Assembly (NCBI RefSeq): GCF_000327065.1
Contig: NC_019936.1
Span: 1,488,001 to 1,552,000 of the forward strand
Length of the DNA: 64,000 nucleotides
Direction of reading: 5' to 3'
Source of the DNA: Stutzerimonas stutzeri RCH2
GTDB taxonomy: Bacteria > Pseudomonadota > Gammaproteobacteria > Pseudomonadales > Pseudomonadaceae
The translations under genes and the position numbers were made by a program. Shown here in pieces: positions 37,048 to 46,109 of the stretch. The notes beneath the pieces are model-generated. The model had not been told where the DNA came from. It ran no database searches and was given only the letters and a program-made list of their open reading frames with translations. The first letter of the stretch is position 1. Every line of letters begins with the position of its first letter.

Positions 37048-37686
37048 TGAGAGGGACGCTAGCCCCCGCGCACGAATCGATAGAGGCCCTTACCTGACGG
37101 CATCCTGTAGATGACCCAGCGCCAAGTGCGCATAGCGCACGGTCATGGCCAGGCTGGAATGGCCCAGGATCCGCTGCAGGGTGAGGATGTTCCGGCCGTT
37201 CTGGATAAAGTGGCTTGCGAAGGTGTTGCGAAGCGCATGGCCGGCCTGCCCCTTCGGTAGCTGTATCGTCGCCCTGGCCAAGGTTCAGCGAAACAAGGTG
37301 ATGGCTGAGTTTGGCTGGCCATGCTCTCTCCAGTGCCGAACGATTTTGGCTTCCAGCTCGGCCGAGATCGCCCCTTCTTTTCTAAATGCCCTTACGCTTC
37401 AATGACGGCTTCAAGCTGATGCAGAATAGTTCGCTTTTGGCCGTTAGCGGCTTGCCACCAGCGCCCGCTTCCGGCAAATTTCGGGCTGTGTTTCCAACAA
37501 ATAAATATTTCACCTTTTTATTCTGTTGCAGTAGTACGAAAACAAGAGACGAAAAGAGCAAGAACGAGCCATGATGCGGTATAAAAAGGCCGCAGCCAGC
37601 CTCTGATTTATTAGCCGAAGACTGCGTTGTAGAAAGCTACTAAGAAGTAGCACTAAAAACGAGGAATAATTATCACGGGTAATTTC
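37048..37686. other. Island stretch with an integrase remnant and no intact gene
   Basis: Between the nuclease and the orphan membrane protein only a truncated integrase (37090-37281, listed separately) is recognisable. Immediately beyond the integrase frame, read on the minus strand, a short open stretch ends ITLFR-stop (near 37290-37390) without a usable start. The rest is AT-rich with no supported gene. Confidence 0.5.
37090..37281 (-). pseudogene. Truncated tyrosine recombinase (phage integrase C-terminus)
   Basis: The minus strand encodes 63 residues, LPKGQAGHALRNTFASHFIQ and then NILTLQRILGHSSLAMTVRYAHL. This is the end of a site-specific tyrosine integrase: the HxLR box, the LGHSS box and the nucleophile Tyr in RYAHL are recognisable. 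The second His of HxLRH is Asn and the rest of the catalytic domain and the arm-binding domain are missing. It is a decayed integrase and evidence that this island arrived with a phage or integrative element. Confidence 0.82.
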
Positions 37687-38349
37687 ATGAGGAAAACTTT
37701 AGTATTTATAATTTTTGTTTTTTTGGTTTTAGGTGTCTCTTATTGGAGGGGGAAAGTATTTTTGGTTGAGGCTGAGCGCGAGACTCGCTGGATCAGAGAA
37801 GAAATGTGGCCTGGAGTTTACTTCAATCCGATCAATTTAAACTTGAATGAAGATCAAAAGGTTTTCATTCGAAACGCAGGCCCTGACTTTACGACACGGT
37901 TTGGTACTGGCTATCTCAAGGACCACGTGTGCGACAAGGAAACCTATTCCTGTACCGAGAGAAGGCTAGCTCTTAGCAACATCCTCATCAACGAGGGAAA
38001 TCTAGAACAGGCAAAGAATTTTGAGAACTTGGCAGCCAAATACTATGTCGAGTCTGAAACGTGTCCAATTATGTTAGAGACCACGCTGGTCAGGCATATT
38101 ATAAAAGTAGGGAAAAATATGAGTTTTGACTCTGCAAAGCGAAGGGCAGCCTCTGCCTTGCAACAGATCAAAATCTCTGGCGGCATACATTCTGATCTTA
38201 AAACTGAAGCGTGCAACAGTATGATCAAAGATCACCCCATGATTTTTCACAATTATGTGATTATCATCGCCGAACTGATGGACCATGCTGGTGGCAGTTC
38301 AGCAGAGCTATCGGCCTACTTGAGAAAAGTCAATAAAGTAAACATGTAA
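37687..38349 (+). CDS. Orphan membrane-anchored protein of unknown function
   Basis: 220 residues. One N-terminal membrane helix (about residues 4-22, FIIFVFLVLGVSYW) anchors a soluble domain of about 190 residues with five cysteines (HVCDKETYSC, SETCPIM, TEACNS). There is no named domain I recognise. The codon use is AT-rich, unlike the surrounding core genes, so it was probably acquired with the nuclease island. Start: ATG at 37687 following a weak AT-rich leader. Confidence 0.6.
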   Translation: MRKTLVFIIFVFLVLGVSYWRGKVFLVEAERETRWIREEMWPGVYFNPINLNLNEDQKVFIRNAGPDFTTRFGTGYLKDHVCDKETYSCTERRLALSNILINEGNLEQAKNFENLAAKYYVESETCPIMLETTLVRHIIKVGKNMSFDSAKRRAASALQQIKISGGIHSDLKTEACNSMIKDHPMIFHNYVIIIAELMDHAGGSSAELSAYLRKVNKVNM

Positions 38350-38449
38350 AGGGGGGCGGACCAAGAGGCCACCTCGAGTTGCCGCCCGAGACGCGCAGCC
38401 AGAAGTCGAAAAGGGAGCAGATTTATTTACTGGGCAGCTGTCTGCTTTT

Positions 38450-40064
38450 GGCCGATTCTGTTGAAAAAGTAGGTTTAGCGGCAGCAAGGCGGTCGGATGT
38501 ACCTGCTGTCGAAGTGGCTGCAAGCCACTTCAAGTTACCTTTCGGCGTTTCACTGAGCGTCCTTGCTCAGGTTTGAGGGTTAATTCGAGGGTTTCTGCTC
38601 GCCACAGGCGTACCTATCCCGTGAGCGGTGGCCCTTGAGGCAAAAGCTTGGCCATGCGGCGCAGGTTCTGCACCATCGCAGCCATGGTGAATTCGTCAGT
38701 GGCGCCTGTCAGGCCACGCAGTCGTAAACGGTCGAGTTTCATGATCCGTTTAAGATGGGCGAAAAGCATCTCCACCTTCTTCCGTTCGCAACGTGAGACG
38801 AGGTATTCCGGTGTCTTGGCGATGCGTCGAGCCACATCGCGGGCAGCCTCATGGATGCTGCGAACGATCTTCCGATTCGGTGTGTTGGGGCAGCATTTCG
38901 CTTTCAACGGACAGGTGACGCAGTCGGTTTGGCTGGAGCGGTAGATGATGGTGTTGGCCTTGGTTACCCGCGATCTTTTCTGGGTGAAGGCGCGCCATTC
39001 ACTGCGTAGCGGTTTGCCGGTTGGGCAGCGATATTCATCGGCTTCCTGATTCCAGTGGAAGTCGTTACTGGAGAGACTGTCGTCCTTGCGCTCAGTCTTG
39101 TCCCACACCGGCACATGCGGCTCGATGTCCTTCTCTTCGACCATCCAGGCCAGCATCGGGGCAGTGCCATAGGCGGTGTCGCCGATGAGGCGTTCCGGTG
39201 TGAGGTCGAACTGCGCTTCGACACGCTCGACCATCGTCCTGGTCGAGTCGACTTCGGTGGTACGGTGCGCCGGGGTCGCTTCCACATCCATGATCACACC
39301 GTGCTCAGTGTCGATCAGGTAATTTGTGGAGTAGGCAAAGAAGGCCGGGCCGCCTGGTGCTGCTGTCCAACGGGACTGAGGATCGGTGAGCGAAATCTTC
39401 TTGGGAAGAGCCTCAGCCAACGCATCTTCATCAAGTGCTTCGAGGTACTCGCGCACGGCGCGGCTGCTGAGCTTTGGATCGCTCCAATCGACTTCATCTC
39501 CCACCACCCCACGTTGCCGGCTGGCATCCGCCTTGATGATGCTGGCGTCGACGGCGAAACCTTCGCCCTTGACTAGGCCGGCTGCCATGCAGCGCCGCAG
39601 CACTTCATTGAACAACCAGCGGAACAGATCGCTGTCACGGAAACGGCCATGGCGATTCTTCGAGAAGGTCGAGTGATTAGGTACTTCGTCTTCCAGACCC
39701 AGCCGGCAGAACCAGCGATAGGCCAGGTTCAGGTGCACCTCTTCGCACAATCGCCGCTCGGAACGAATGCCATAGCAGTAGCCGACGACCAGCATGCGCA
39801 CCATCAATTCCGGGTCAATCGAGGGACGCCCGATGGGGCTATAGAAATCCGCCAGATAGGCGCGCAGATCACTGAGATCCAGGCACTGGTCGATGCTGCG
39901 CAGGAGATGTTGGGCCGGGACGTGATCTTCGAGATTGAACGAGTAGAACAGGCGCTGCTGTCCTCCCGGTAACTGTCCCATCATGCTGTTCGCCTCCACG
40001 CCCGCTGACAAAGCAATTTTGCCAACGGCATGGGGAGGTCGCTACTTTTTCAACAGAATCGGCC
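38450..40064 (-). mobile_element. IS1182-family insertion sequence
   Basis: A 1.6-kb element bounded by perfect 23-bp terminal inverted repeats at 38450-38472 and 40042-40064 (beginning GGCCGATTCTGTTGAAAAAG from each outside end). The match extends imperfectly outward to CTGCTT (38442-38447) and AAGCAG (40067-40072), so the true ends may be 38442-40072. One transposase gene fills it on the minus strand. A 9-bp hairpin (GAAGTGGCT/AGCCACTTC, 38511-38531) lies inside the left end. It sits at the right edge of the low-GC island and appears intact. Confidence 0.9.
38614..39984 (-). CDS. IS1182-family transposase (DDE)
   Basis: 456 residues from the ATG at 39984 (MMGQLPGGQQRLFYSFNLEDH), which has GGAG nine bases upstream. 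The N-terminal DUF772-type domain (RPSIDPELMVRMLVVGYCYGI, residues about 54-74) and the DDE core (VDASIIKADASRQRG with the first Asp, GDTAYGTAPML with the second Asp, KKVEMLFAHLKR with the Glu) are complete. A Cys cluster (CVTCPLKAKCCP) follows the standard family arrangement. No frameshift or stop is seen, so it may still be active. Confidence 0.93.
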   Translation of the reverse strand: MMGQLPGGQQRLFYSFNLEDHVPAQHLLRSIDQCLDLSDLRAYLADFYSPIGRPSIDPELMVRMLVVGYCYGIRSERRLCEEVHLNLAYRWFCRLGLEDEVPNHSTFSKNRHGRFRDSDLFRWLFNEVLRRCMAAGLVKGEGFAVDASIIKADASRQRGVVGDEVDWSDPKLSSRAVREYLEALDEDALAEALPKKISLTDPQSRWTAAPGGPAFFAYSTNYLIDTEHGVIMDVEATPAHRTTEVDSTRTMVERVEAQFDLTPERLIGDTAYGTAPMLAWMVEEKDIEPHVPVWDKTERKDDSLSSNDFHWNQEADEYRCPTGKPLRSEWRAFTQKRSRVTKANTIIYRSSQTDCVTCPLKAKCCPNTPNRKIVRSIHEAARDVARRIAKTPEYLVSRCERKKVEMLFAHLKRIMKLDRLRLRGLTGATDEFTMAAMVQNLRRMAKLLPQGPPLTG

Positions 40065-40080
40065 GTAAGCAGTCACCACC

Positions 40081-40977
40081 CTAACCCAACCCCGGCAAAC
40101 CCCTCTCCAACCTCGGACAAACCCAATCCACAAACGCCCGCACCCTTGGCGATAGCTGCAAGGCGTGTGGGTAGACCAATTGGATCGGCAGGTCCCTCGG
40201 TTCGTAATCCCTGAGCACTCTTACCAGACGACCATCAGCCAGTTCTTCTGCCACCTGATAGTGCATCAGCCGCGTGATGCCGAGACCTTGCACGCAGGCG
40301 AGACTGGCGGCGCGGATCTGGTTGCAGGTCAGGCGTGGGGTGATTTCTTCGGCCTGTTCCTTTTCGCCGTGGCGGTAGTACCAGTGGCGGCCCTGGGCGG
40401 CGAAGGCGATGCAGGCGTGGTCCTTGAGCGCCGCCGGGGTGTCGATGGCGGGGGCGGTGCTCAGGTAGTCGGGGCTGGCGCAGGTGACCAGCCGGGTGCT
40501 GCCGATCTGCCGGGCGACCATGGCCGAGTCGGGGAGGTGGCCGATGCGCAGGGCGAGGTCGAGGCGTTCGTCGAGCAGCGGAACGATCTGGTCGCTCAGG
40601 CTCAGCTCGACCCGGATCTCTGCATGTTCCTTGAGAAATTCGTTCACCAGCGGCGCGACGTAACGTTGGCCGAACTCCATCGGTGCGGTGATACGCAGCA
40701 GGCCGCGGACGGCGCCGTCGCTGGCTTCCAGGCGCTGCTCCATGTCGGCGAAGTCCGCCAGCATGCGCCGGCTCCAGGCCAGGTATTCCGCGCCCTCGTC
40801 GGTCAGTGCCATGCGTCGGGTGCTGCGGTTCAGCAGGCGTACGCCGAGGTGCCGTTCCAGCGCCGCCAGTGAGCGCACCACCGATGCCACGGATTGCCCG
40901 GTGGCATCGGCGGCCGAGCTCAGGCTGCCGTTGTCGACGATGCGAACGAAGTTGGCCATTGCCTTGAGCTTGTCCAT
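40081..40977 (-). CDS. LysR-family transcriptional regulator
   Basis: 298 residues from the ATG at 40977 (MDKLKAMANFVRIVD) with AAGG six bases upstream. HTH at about 1-60 (ASVVRSLAALERHLGVRLLNRSTRRMALTDEG in part) and a periplasmic-fold substrate domain (about 90-298). It is divergent from the VOC-GST pair at 41091 with 113 bases between, a classic LysR target arrangement; it probably activates these genes in response to an electrophile or aromatic ligand. Confidence 0.9.
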   Translation of the reverse strand: MDKLKAMANFVRIVDNGSLSSAADATGQSVASVVRSLAALERHLGVRLLNRSTRRMALTDEGAEYLAWSRRMLADFADMEQRLEASDGAVRGLLRITAPMEFGQRYVAPLVNEFLKEHAEIRVELSLSDQIVPLLDERLDLALRIGHLPDSAMVARQIGSTRLVTCASPDYLSTAPAIDTPAALKDHACIAFAAQGRHWYYRHGEKEQAEEITPRLTCNQIRAASLACVQGLGITRLMHYQVAEELADGRLVRVLRDYEPRDLPIQLVYPHALQLSPRVRAFVDWVCPRLERGLPGLG

Positions 40978-41090
40978 TGCCACCCTTGGATTTGTGCGAT
41001 TGCTGCATAGATGTTGTCAGGCCCGCGGCATAGGTGAAACCCGCAGGGCGGCTGACACTACCGGGACTGAGGTCTTTTGGAGTTTCGCAC

Positions 41091-41519
41091 ATGAATCAAT
41101 CAGCCAGTCCCGCCCGCATTCTCGCCTACGACCACATCGGTATTCGTGTCAGCGACCGGCCGCGGGCGATGGCCTTCTACCAGGCGCTGGGCTTCGTCGA
41201 GAGCGCGAGCTTTCCGCTGTTCGAAGCGAACGAAATGCTCAGCCCGGACGGCGTGCGCATCAACCTGATCTTCAACGGTGCGCGTGCGCCTGATGCGCAC
41301 AACGTGCTGCTGGATGAGCCGGTCAAGCGGCCCGGCATGACCCATCCGGCGTTTATCGTCGATGACCTCGCGGCGCTCCAGCATTGGCTAGAGGCGCAGG
41401 GCATCGTCATCACCGAGGGGCCGCATCCCATCGGCCCGCGGCGGATCGCGCTGTTCATCCGCGACCCGGACGGCAACGTTCTGGAATTCAATCAGCTCAT
41501 CAGAGGAGGTGCGCAATGA
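41091..41519 (+). CDS. VOC-family protein
   Basis: 142 residues from the ATG at 41091 (MNQSASPARILAYDHIGIRV). Two VOC half-motifs: YDHIGIRVSDRPRAMAFYQALGF and, near the end, ALFIRDPDGNVLEFNQ with the conserved Glu ligand. The TGA stop overlaps the ATG of the GST gene (ATGA), so the two are translationally coupled. Glyoxalase-like plus GST is a common pairing for detoxification of a reactive electrophile. Confidence 0.87.
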   Translation: MNQSASPARILAYDHIGIRVSDRPRAMAFYQALGFVESASFPLFEANEMLSPDGVRINLIFNGARAPDAHNVLLDEPVKRPGMTHPAFIVDDLAALQHWLEAQGIVITEGPHPIGPRRIALFIRDPDGNVLEFNQLIRGGAQ

Positions 41520-42103
41520 AACTGTACGACCTGGGTCCATCCGGCAACTGCTACAAGGTGCGGCTGTTCGCTGCGCTGGCAAATATCGACCTTGAACTGG
41601 TAGCCGTGGATTTCGCCAATGGCGCACACAAGAAGCCGCCGCTGTCCGAGCTGAACCCGCTGGAGCAGTTGCCGATTCTGGATGATGGCGGGCATATCGT
41701 CCGCGACTCGCAGGCCATTCTGGTCTACCTCGCCGGCGCATACGGCGGCCTGGCGTGGTGGCCGGACAACCCGCGCGGGCAGGCGGAGATCGTGCAGTGG
41801 CTGTCCTTCACCGCGAACGAGATCCAGCAGAGCCTGAATGCGGCGCGGCTGGTTCAGAAGTTCGGCTATCCGCTGGACAAGGCCGCGGCGCTGGCGAAGG
41901 CACCGGCGGTGCTCAAGCTGCTGGACGATCATCTGCAGCGCCACGACTGGCTGGCGATCGACCGGCCGACCATCGCCGATTGCGCGGTCTACCCCTACGT
42001 GGTGCTGGCGCCAGAGGGCGATGTGGATCTCACCCCGTACCGCCACGTCGCCCGCTGGATGGAGCGGCTGGAAGCGTTGCCGGGTTATCTGCCCAAGCCC
42101 TGA
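41516..42103 (+). CDS. Glutathione S-transferase
   Basis: 195 residues. The N-terminal thioredoxin-like GST domain has MKLYDLGPSGNCYKVRLF and the glutathione-contact motif NPLEQLPILDDGG then IVRDSQAILVYL; the C-terminal all-helical domain follows (about 80-195). The start ATG at 41516 has GAGGAGG eight bases upstream and overlaps the VOC stop. Likely conjugates glutathione to a substrate handled also by the VOC protein; regulated by the divergent LysR protein. Confidence 0.92.
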   Translation: MKLYDLGPSGNCYKVRLFAALANIDLELVAVDFANGAHKKPPLSELNPLEQLPILDDGGHIVRDSQAILVYLAGAYGGLAWWPDNPRGQAEIVQWLSFTANEIQQSLNAARLVQKFGYPLDKAAALAKAPAVLKLLDDHLQRHDWLAIDRPTIADCAVYPYVVLAPEGDVDLTPYRHVARWMERLEALPGYLPKP

Positions 42104-42163
42104 CCTGCAGGCGCTCGCTGCCGACAGGCGACCCGGTAAGCCGGGCCGCCCCTTGTCGCGTTA

Positions 42164-43432
42164 TCAGAAGCTGACCACCGTCTTCAGCCCTACGACCACC
42201 ACGTCCTCCGCATCGTCGAAGCCGCCGGGCCGGTGGAAGTACTGGATGTTCGGCGTCAGCGAGATGGCCGGCGTCAGGGCGACGCGGTAGTAGAGTTCCG
42301 CGGGGTATTCAACGTCCGGCACCTGCCCGCCCTGTTCGCGCAGGTGCTTGCGGGCGTCGTCGTTGATTTCCAGGCGGCCAAGGCCCAGGCCGAGCTCGTC
42401 ATGCGGGCGCGAGGCGAAGGGGGCGGAGAGGATGCCGCCAACCTGCCAGATGCGCTCGATATAGGTCACGTCCGGGTCGGACTGGATGAAGTTGGCGAAC
42501 AGCTTCAAGCGTCGCTCGGCCACCGTGCTGCTCTGCCAGAGCTGCTGTTCGGCCATCAGGTATCCGCCAGTGGCCTTGTCGTGCTCGGCGGCTGGCGCCC
42601 CGGAAAGCGCCATCGGCCGGCCGGCGGCGTCACGGTAGATGTCCTCGAAGTCGCCGGTATTGCGCCAGAGGCCCAGGCGATAGGCGCCGGGTTGACCGGA
42701 GAAGGTTGGCGTCCAGCCCAGTTCGGCGACCGCGTGGTAGCCGGTGGTGCCGGACGGGCTACCGAAATTCAGGCCCTGCTCGCGCTCGGTGAAACGCGGG
42801 TTGACCTGATAAAGCGCAGTCTGCAGCGACCACTCTGCGTCCAGCTGGTAGCGCGCGGTGGCGCCCCACTGGCTGATCGGCCAGGTGAACCAGTTCGGTG
42901 TGATATAGCCGGGCACCGTGCCGCAGAAGCCGAGATTCTGGAACGGGCAGGCGAAGGGGAAGATCTCGCCGCTCATGGGCAAACGGCCGAGCTTGACCAG
43001 CAGGCGGTCGTCCAGCAGTGCTTGCTGGTAATAGAACTGCACCAGTCGGGTGACGCTGCCGTAGCCGTGAATTTCCTGGGGTTGCAGCAGGACGCCGAGA
43101 TCGGCCTCGGCGTTGAGGTTCTCGCCGTTGCGGTTGACCACGCTGAAGCGGAATCCGGCGCCGGACCAGCCGAGCAGTTTGTCCAGGTCCAGCGCGGCAT
43201 CGAACATCAGCTGATCGGAGTAGGTGCCGGTGTGGTCATCGCCGCCCTGGGTATTCCAGGCCAGCTCGTTGACGTAGGTGATCTGCAGGTCTACGCCGGC
43301 CTCATGCAGACGGGTACGGCTGCCGTTCCAGTCGCCGAAGAGGAACTGATCGGGTGAATAATCGGCCGCGTGGGCAGAAGTGAACAGGCAGGCGGCGAGA
43401 ACGCCGCTGCCGAAGCGCAGGCTTGTTGTCAT
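42164..43432 (-). CDS. oprB: Carbohydrate porin, OprB family
   Basis: 422 residues with a signal peptide (LAACLFTSAHAADYS, cleavage near residue 22). OprB features are FLFGDWNGSRTRLHEAGVDL near the N-terminus, a predicted alternating outer-membrane beta-barrel pattern, TPAISLTPNIQYFHRPGG, and a C-terminal VVVGLKTVVSF ending in Phe. OprB forms sugar-selective channels. The translation start is preceded by an AGAACAATGACAACAAG A-rich stretch that resembles an Hfq/Crc target. It is adjacent to the quinohaemoprotein dehydrogenase on the same strand. Confidence 0.85.
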   Translation of the reverse strand: MTTSLRFGSGVLAACLFTSAHAADYSPDQFLFGDWNGSRTRLHEAGVDLQITYVNELAWNTQGGDDHTGTYSDQLMFDAALDLDKLLGWSGAGFRFSVVNRNGENLNAEADLGVLLQPQEIHGYGSVTRLVQFYYQQALLDDRLLVKLGRLPMSGEIFPFACPFQNLGFCGTVPGYITPNWFTWPISQWGATARYQLDAEWSLQTALYQVNPRFTEREQGLNFGSPSGTTGYHAVAELGWTPTFSGQPGAYRLGLWRNTGDFEDIYRDAAGRPMALSGAPAAEHDKATGGYLMAEQQLWQSSTVAERRLKLFANFIQSDPDVTYIERIWQVGGILSAPFASRPHDELGLGLGRLEINDDARKHLREQGGQVPDVEYPAELYYRVALTPAISLTPNIQYFHRPGGFDDAEDVVVVGLKTVVSF

Positions 43433-43467
43433 TGTTCTGATCCTTCGGATGTAACGATGCGGGTGCA

Positions 43468-43555
43468 GCGAATACCGTTAGCCGCACTGCCTGCGGGCAT
43501 TCACGGTATTCGCGTGCGTTTCTGCTCAGTGGTAACGCCTGGCTATGTAGGCGTT
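43468..43555. repeat. Inverted repeats between oprB and the quinohaemoprotein gene
   Basis: An 11-bp perfect inverted repeat GCGAATACCGT/ACGGTATTCGC (43468-43478 and 43503-43513, 24-base loop) is followed by a 7-bp one AACGCCT/AGGCGTT (43534-43555). Neither has a T-tract. Together they may terminate the dehydrogenase transcript or regulate oprB. Confidence 0.4.
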
Positions 43556-43595
43556 ATTGGTTCAAGTGTTTAGTTGGCGATTGAACGTGGCCGGC

Positions 43596-45728
43596 TTAAT
43601 GTCCGCCGCCAGCCTTCACACCATCGCGCGCTTGCCGACGAACAAAATGGCGAATGCTTTCCAGCTCTGCATCTGTCAAATCTGAAAACTTGGGCATGCC
43701 GTTGGCAAGTAACGCGCCACCGCGCACAACACTCTCGAACGCTTTCTCACCGCCTTTGAGCAATATCGGCGACTCCCGCAGATCGGGTGCTTTCATACCC
43801 GCAACAGCGCCGGCGCCATGACAGCCAACACAGAGGTTCTCCGCAAAGACACCCGCGCCTGCCTCTGCCTTTTTGGCATCGACCTCGAACTTCTCATCGA
43901 TGATTGGCTTGGCAAGTTGCGGTGCAGGCTGCTCTGGAATAACCGCTTTTCCGTCAAGCGAAAACGTCATGATGCGGCGCTCATGCACGCCATATTTCCA
44001 GCCATGGCTTTCAAAGCCCAGTTCACCGGAGCCGCCGAAGTTGGAGGCCAATGCACCACCAGGACCCACCAGCAGGGAAACCATCTGCTTGCCATCCAGC
44101 TTGTAAGTTATCGGTGGCGCAGAGATGCCGAGACCCACGTCATAGGACCAAAGCTCGTCACCAGTGCGGGCATCGTAGGCTTTCAACATGCCATCAGGCT
44201 GGCCCTGGAAAACCAGGTTGCCGGCTGTGGTCAAGGTTCCGCCACCCCATGGGCTCTTCTGGTTTACCTGCCACACGCGCTTGTTCTTGACCGGGTCCCA
44301 GGCCTGTAGGGAGCCGCGTGACTCGTGTGGGTCCTTGGTCAATTCCCAACCGGTCAACCCCAGGTAAAGCTTGTGGCTCGCCATCTTGTGGCCAGGCTTC
44401 GTATCCTTGCCATCGTCCTTGAAGGTGTTGCCCAGATGGTTGGTGGGGATAAAGGCAAGATTCAACTCGGGGTTATAAGACATTGCATGCCATGAGTGAG
44501 CACCGAATGCCGAAGGATAGATATTCTTCTCGCCATCAGGATACCGGGCGTCCTCAGCAACAATATGGCGCTGTTCTTTCAGGTCGTATTTGGTTGACCA
44601 GTTGGCGTCAGTGAATTTTTCAGCAGACAGGACCTTGCCGTTCGAGCGGTCGATCGTATAGAAGAAGCCGTTCTTCGGCGCATGCAATACCGCATCAACA
44701 TCCTTGCCATCGATCTTGAGATCAGCCAGCACGATGTCCATGTTCGAGTTGTAGTCCCAGGTGTCGCCTGGTGCAGTCTGGACGTGCCATTTGTATTCGC
44801 CGGTATCCGCATCTACAGCCACGACAGAACACAGGAACAGGTTGTCGCCGCCGTCCGGGCTACGCACCTTGATATTCCATGGCCCACCGTTACCGGTACC
44901 GAAGATGAGCTGGTTGTATTTCTCGTCGTAAGTCCAGCCATGCCAGGCATTGCCGCCGCCGCCGTTTTCCCACCACCGGCCAGTCCAGGTCTTGGCCGCC
45001 ATTTCCTGAGCGGCATCCTCGAAGCCATCGGCAGGGTTGCCAGGGACGATATAAAAGCGCCAGACCTGTTTGCCCGTCTCAGTATCGTAAGCGGTTACAT
45101 AACCGCGCATCGGACCAAGTTCCGTTCCGCCATTACCTACAAATACTTTCCCATCGAAGGCCTTGGGATGGCCGGTAATGTTCAACGGCTGGTCGTGATC
45201 GAAGGTCCTGGTCTGCCAGACTTCCTTGCCGTCTTTTCGGGTGATCGCAATCAGCCGGCCGTCCCAAGTGGCAATGAATAGTTTGTCGCCATAGGTTGAA
45301 AGCCCGCGGTTATGCTTCCAGAAGACCTTCTTCATGTTGTTGTCGATGATCTCTTTGGAAACTTGTGGATCGTATTCCCAAAGCATCTTGCCCGTGCGTG
45401 CATCGAACGCACGTGTTCTGTTCATTTCACCAACGTAATACATCACGCCATCGACAACCAAAGGTGTTCCGACGATATCGGAGCGATCCGGCAGCGGCGC
45501 GTACCATTCAGGCTTTAGCCCGCTGACGTTCTCTACGTTGATGTCTTTGAGTGGGCTGAATCGCTGTTCGGAGTGTGTTCGTCCGTAAGCCAGCCAATCA
45601 GTAGTGTTCGACTCGTCAGACAATTCCTTGTCCGTAATGACTCTGTCTGATGCGTGCAGTGGCGTGATCGCAAGAAGCGAGGCTGCCATGATCATTTGAA
45701 CCCTTAGATTTGACTGTTTGAAGTTCAT
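43596..45728 (-). CDS. Quinohaemoprotein (PQQ + cytochrome c) alcohol dehydrogenase
   Basis: 710 residues with a signal peptide (MIMAASLLAITPLHASD). The eight-bladed PQQ propeller is clear (LAYGRTHSEQRFSPL near residue 47, WDGRLIAITRKDGKEVW, and the catalytic Asp in TWDYNSNMDIVL at about 320). A C-terminal cytochrome c domain (about 610-700) has CVGCHG and the ligand Met in NGMPKFSDL. The usual disulfide-ring cysteines after the WK motif are absent (FWKHNRGLSTYG), and the only cysteines besides the haem pair is one in LFLCSVV. It would oxidise an alcohol in the periplasm; the exact substrate is open. Confidence 0.9.
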   Translation of the reverse strand: MNFKQSNLRVQMIMAASLLAITPLHASDRVITDKELSDESNTTDWLAYGRTHSEQRFSPLKDINVENVSGLKPEWYAPLPDRSDIVGTPLVVDGVMYYVGEMNRTRAFDARTGKMLWEYDPQVSKEIIDNNMKKVFWKHNRGLSTYGDKLFIATWDGRLIAITRKDGKEVWQTRTFDHDQPLNITGHPKAFDGKVFVGNGGTELGPMRGYVTAYDTETGKQVWRFYIVPGNPADGFEDAAQEMAAKTWTGRWWENGGGGNAWHGWTYDEKYNQLIFGTGNGGPWNIKVRSPDGGDNLFLCSVVAVDADTGEYKWHVQTAPGDTWDYNSNMDIVLADLKIDGKDVDAVLHAPKNGFFYTIDRSNGKVLSAEKFTDANWSTKYDLKEQRHIVAEDARYPDGEKNIYPSAFGAHSWHAMSYNPELNLAFIPTNHLGNTFKDDGKDTKPGHKMASHKLYLGLTGWELTKDPHESRGSLQAWDPVKNKRVWQVNQKSPWGGGTLTTAGNLVFQGQPDGMLKAYDARTGDELWSYDVGLGISAPPITYKLDGKQMVSLLVGPGGALASNFGGSGELGFESHGWKYGVHERRIMTFSLDGKAVIPEQPAPQLAKPIIDEKFEVDAKKAEAGAGVFAENLCVGCHGAGAVAGMKAPDLRESPILLKGGEKAFESVVRGGALLANGMPKFSDLTDAELESIRHFVRRQARDGVKAGGGH

Positions 45729-46109
45729 TTTTATTATTTCCTTGTTTAGGGTTTTTTCTCGCTTCAGGCACGCCTCAAACGAGCATCCGCTGTTAAAGCT
45801 TTTCTGATATTTGTTTTATTGGCAAAGCGGCTTCCACTGCTGCGCGCTGTAATGGCGAGCAACATGGGTGTGCATATGTCACTGTTTTTTGGATTAGTTA
45901 TTTAAACGTCTATAACTAGAAATCCGGTTTTTTTGCGTTTGGGTTGCCTGCGCTAATGACGGTAGCGTCGCTGCGGTAACGCTCCGCAGAGAGTCGCAGT
46001 ACATCGTCCTAACAGGGTGCTGCTGCCTTGGGGCGGGGAAGGGCTGGGATGCCTCATGGTGTTTCCTCCGATGCATGGCGGGCCGGATGGCCTGCCGTGT
46101 TGTTGTTAT
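45729..46109. other. 381-base intergenic region upstream of the quinohaemoprotein gene
   Basis: No gene is supported. The minus strand should carry the dehydrogenase promoter. Directly upstream of its ATG the minus strand reads AAACAAGGAAATAATAAAA, an A-rich start region with AAGGA as the ribosome site. Just after the lipoate ligase-like stop (46098-46110, minus) is another ACAACAACA-type stretch. I see no sigma-54 site here. Confidence 0.45.

Noticed and set aside
38450..40064. A clear target-site duplication around the IS
   Set aside because: Flanking bases do not form a convincing direct repeat; instead the outer bases extend the inverted repeat (CTGCTT/AAGCAG).
45840..45880. A sigma-54 promoter for the quinohaemoprotein gene
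   Set aside because: The best minus-strand match lacks the invariant GG of the -24 element.
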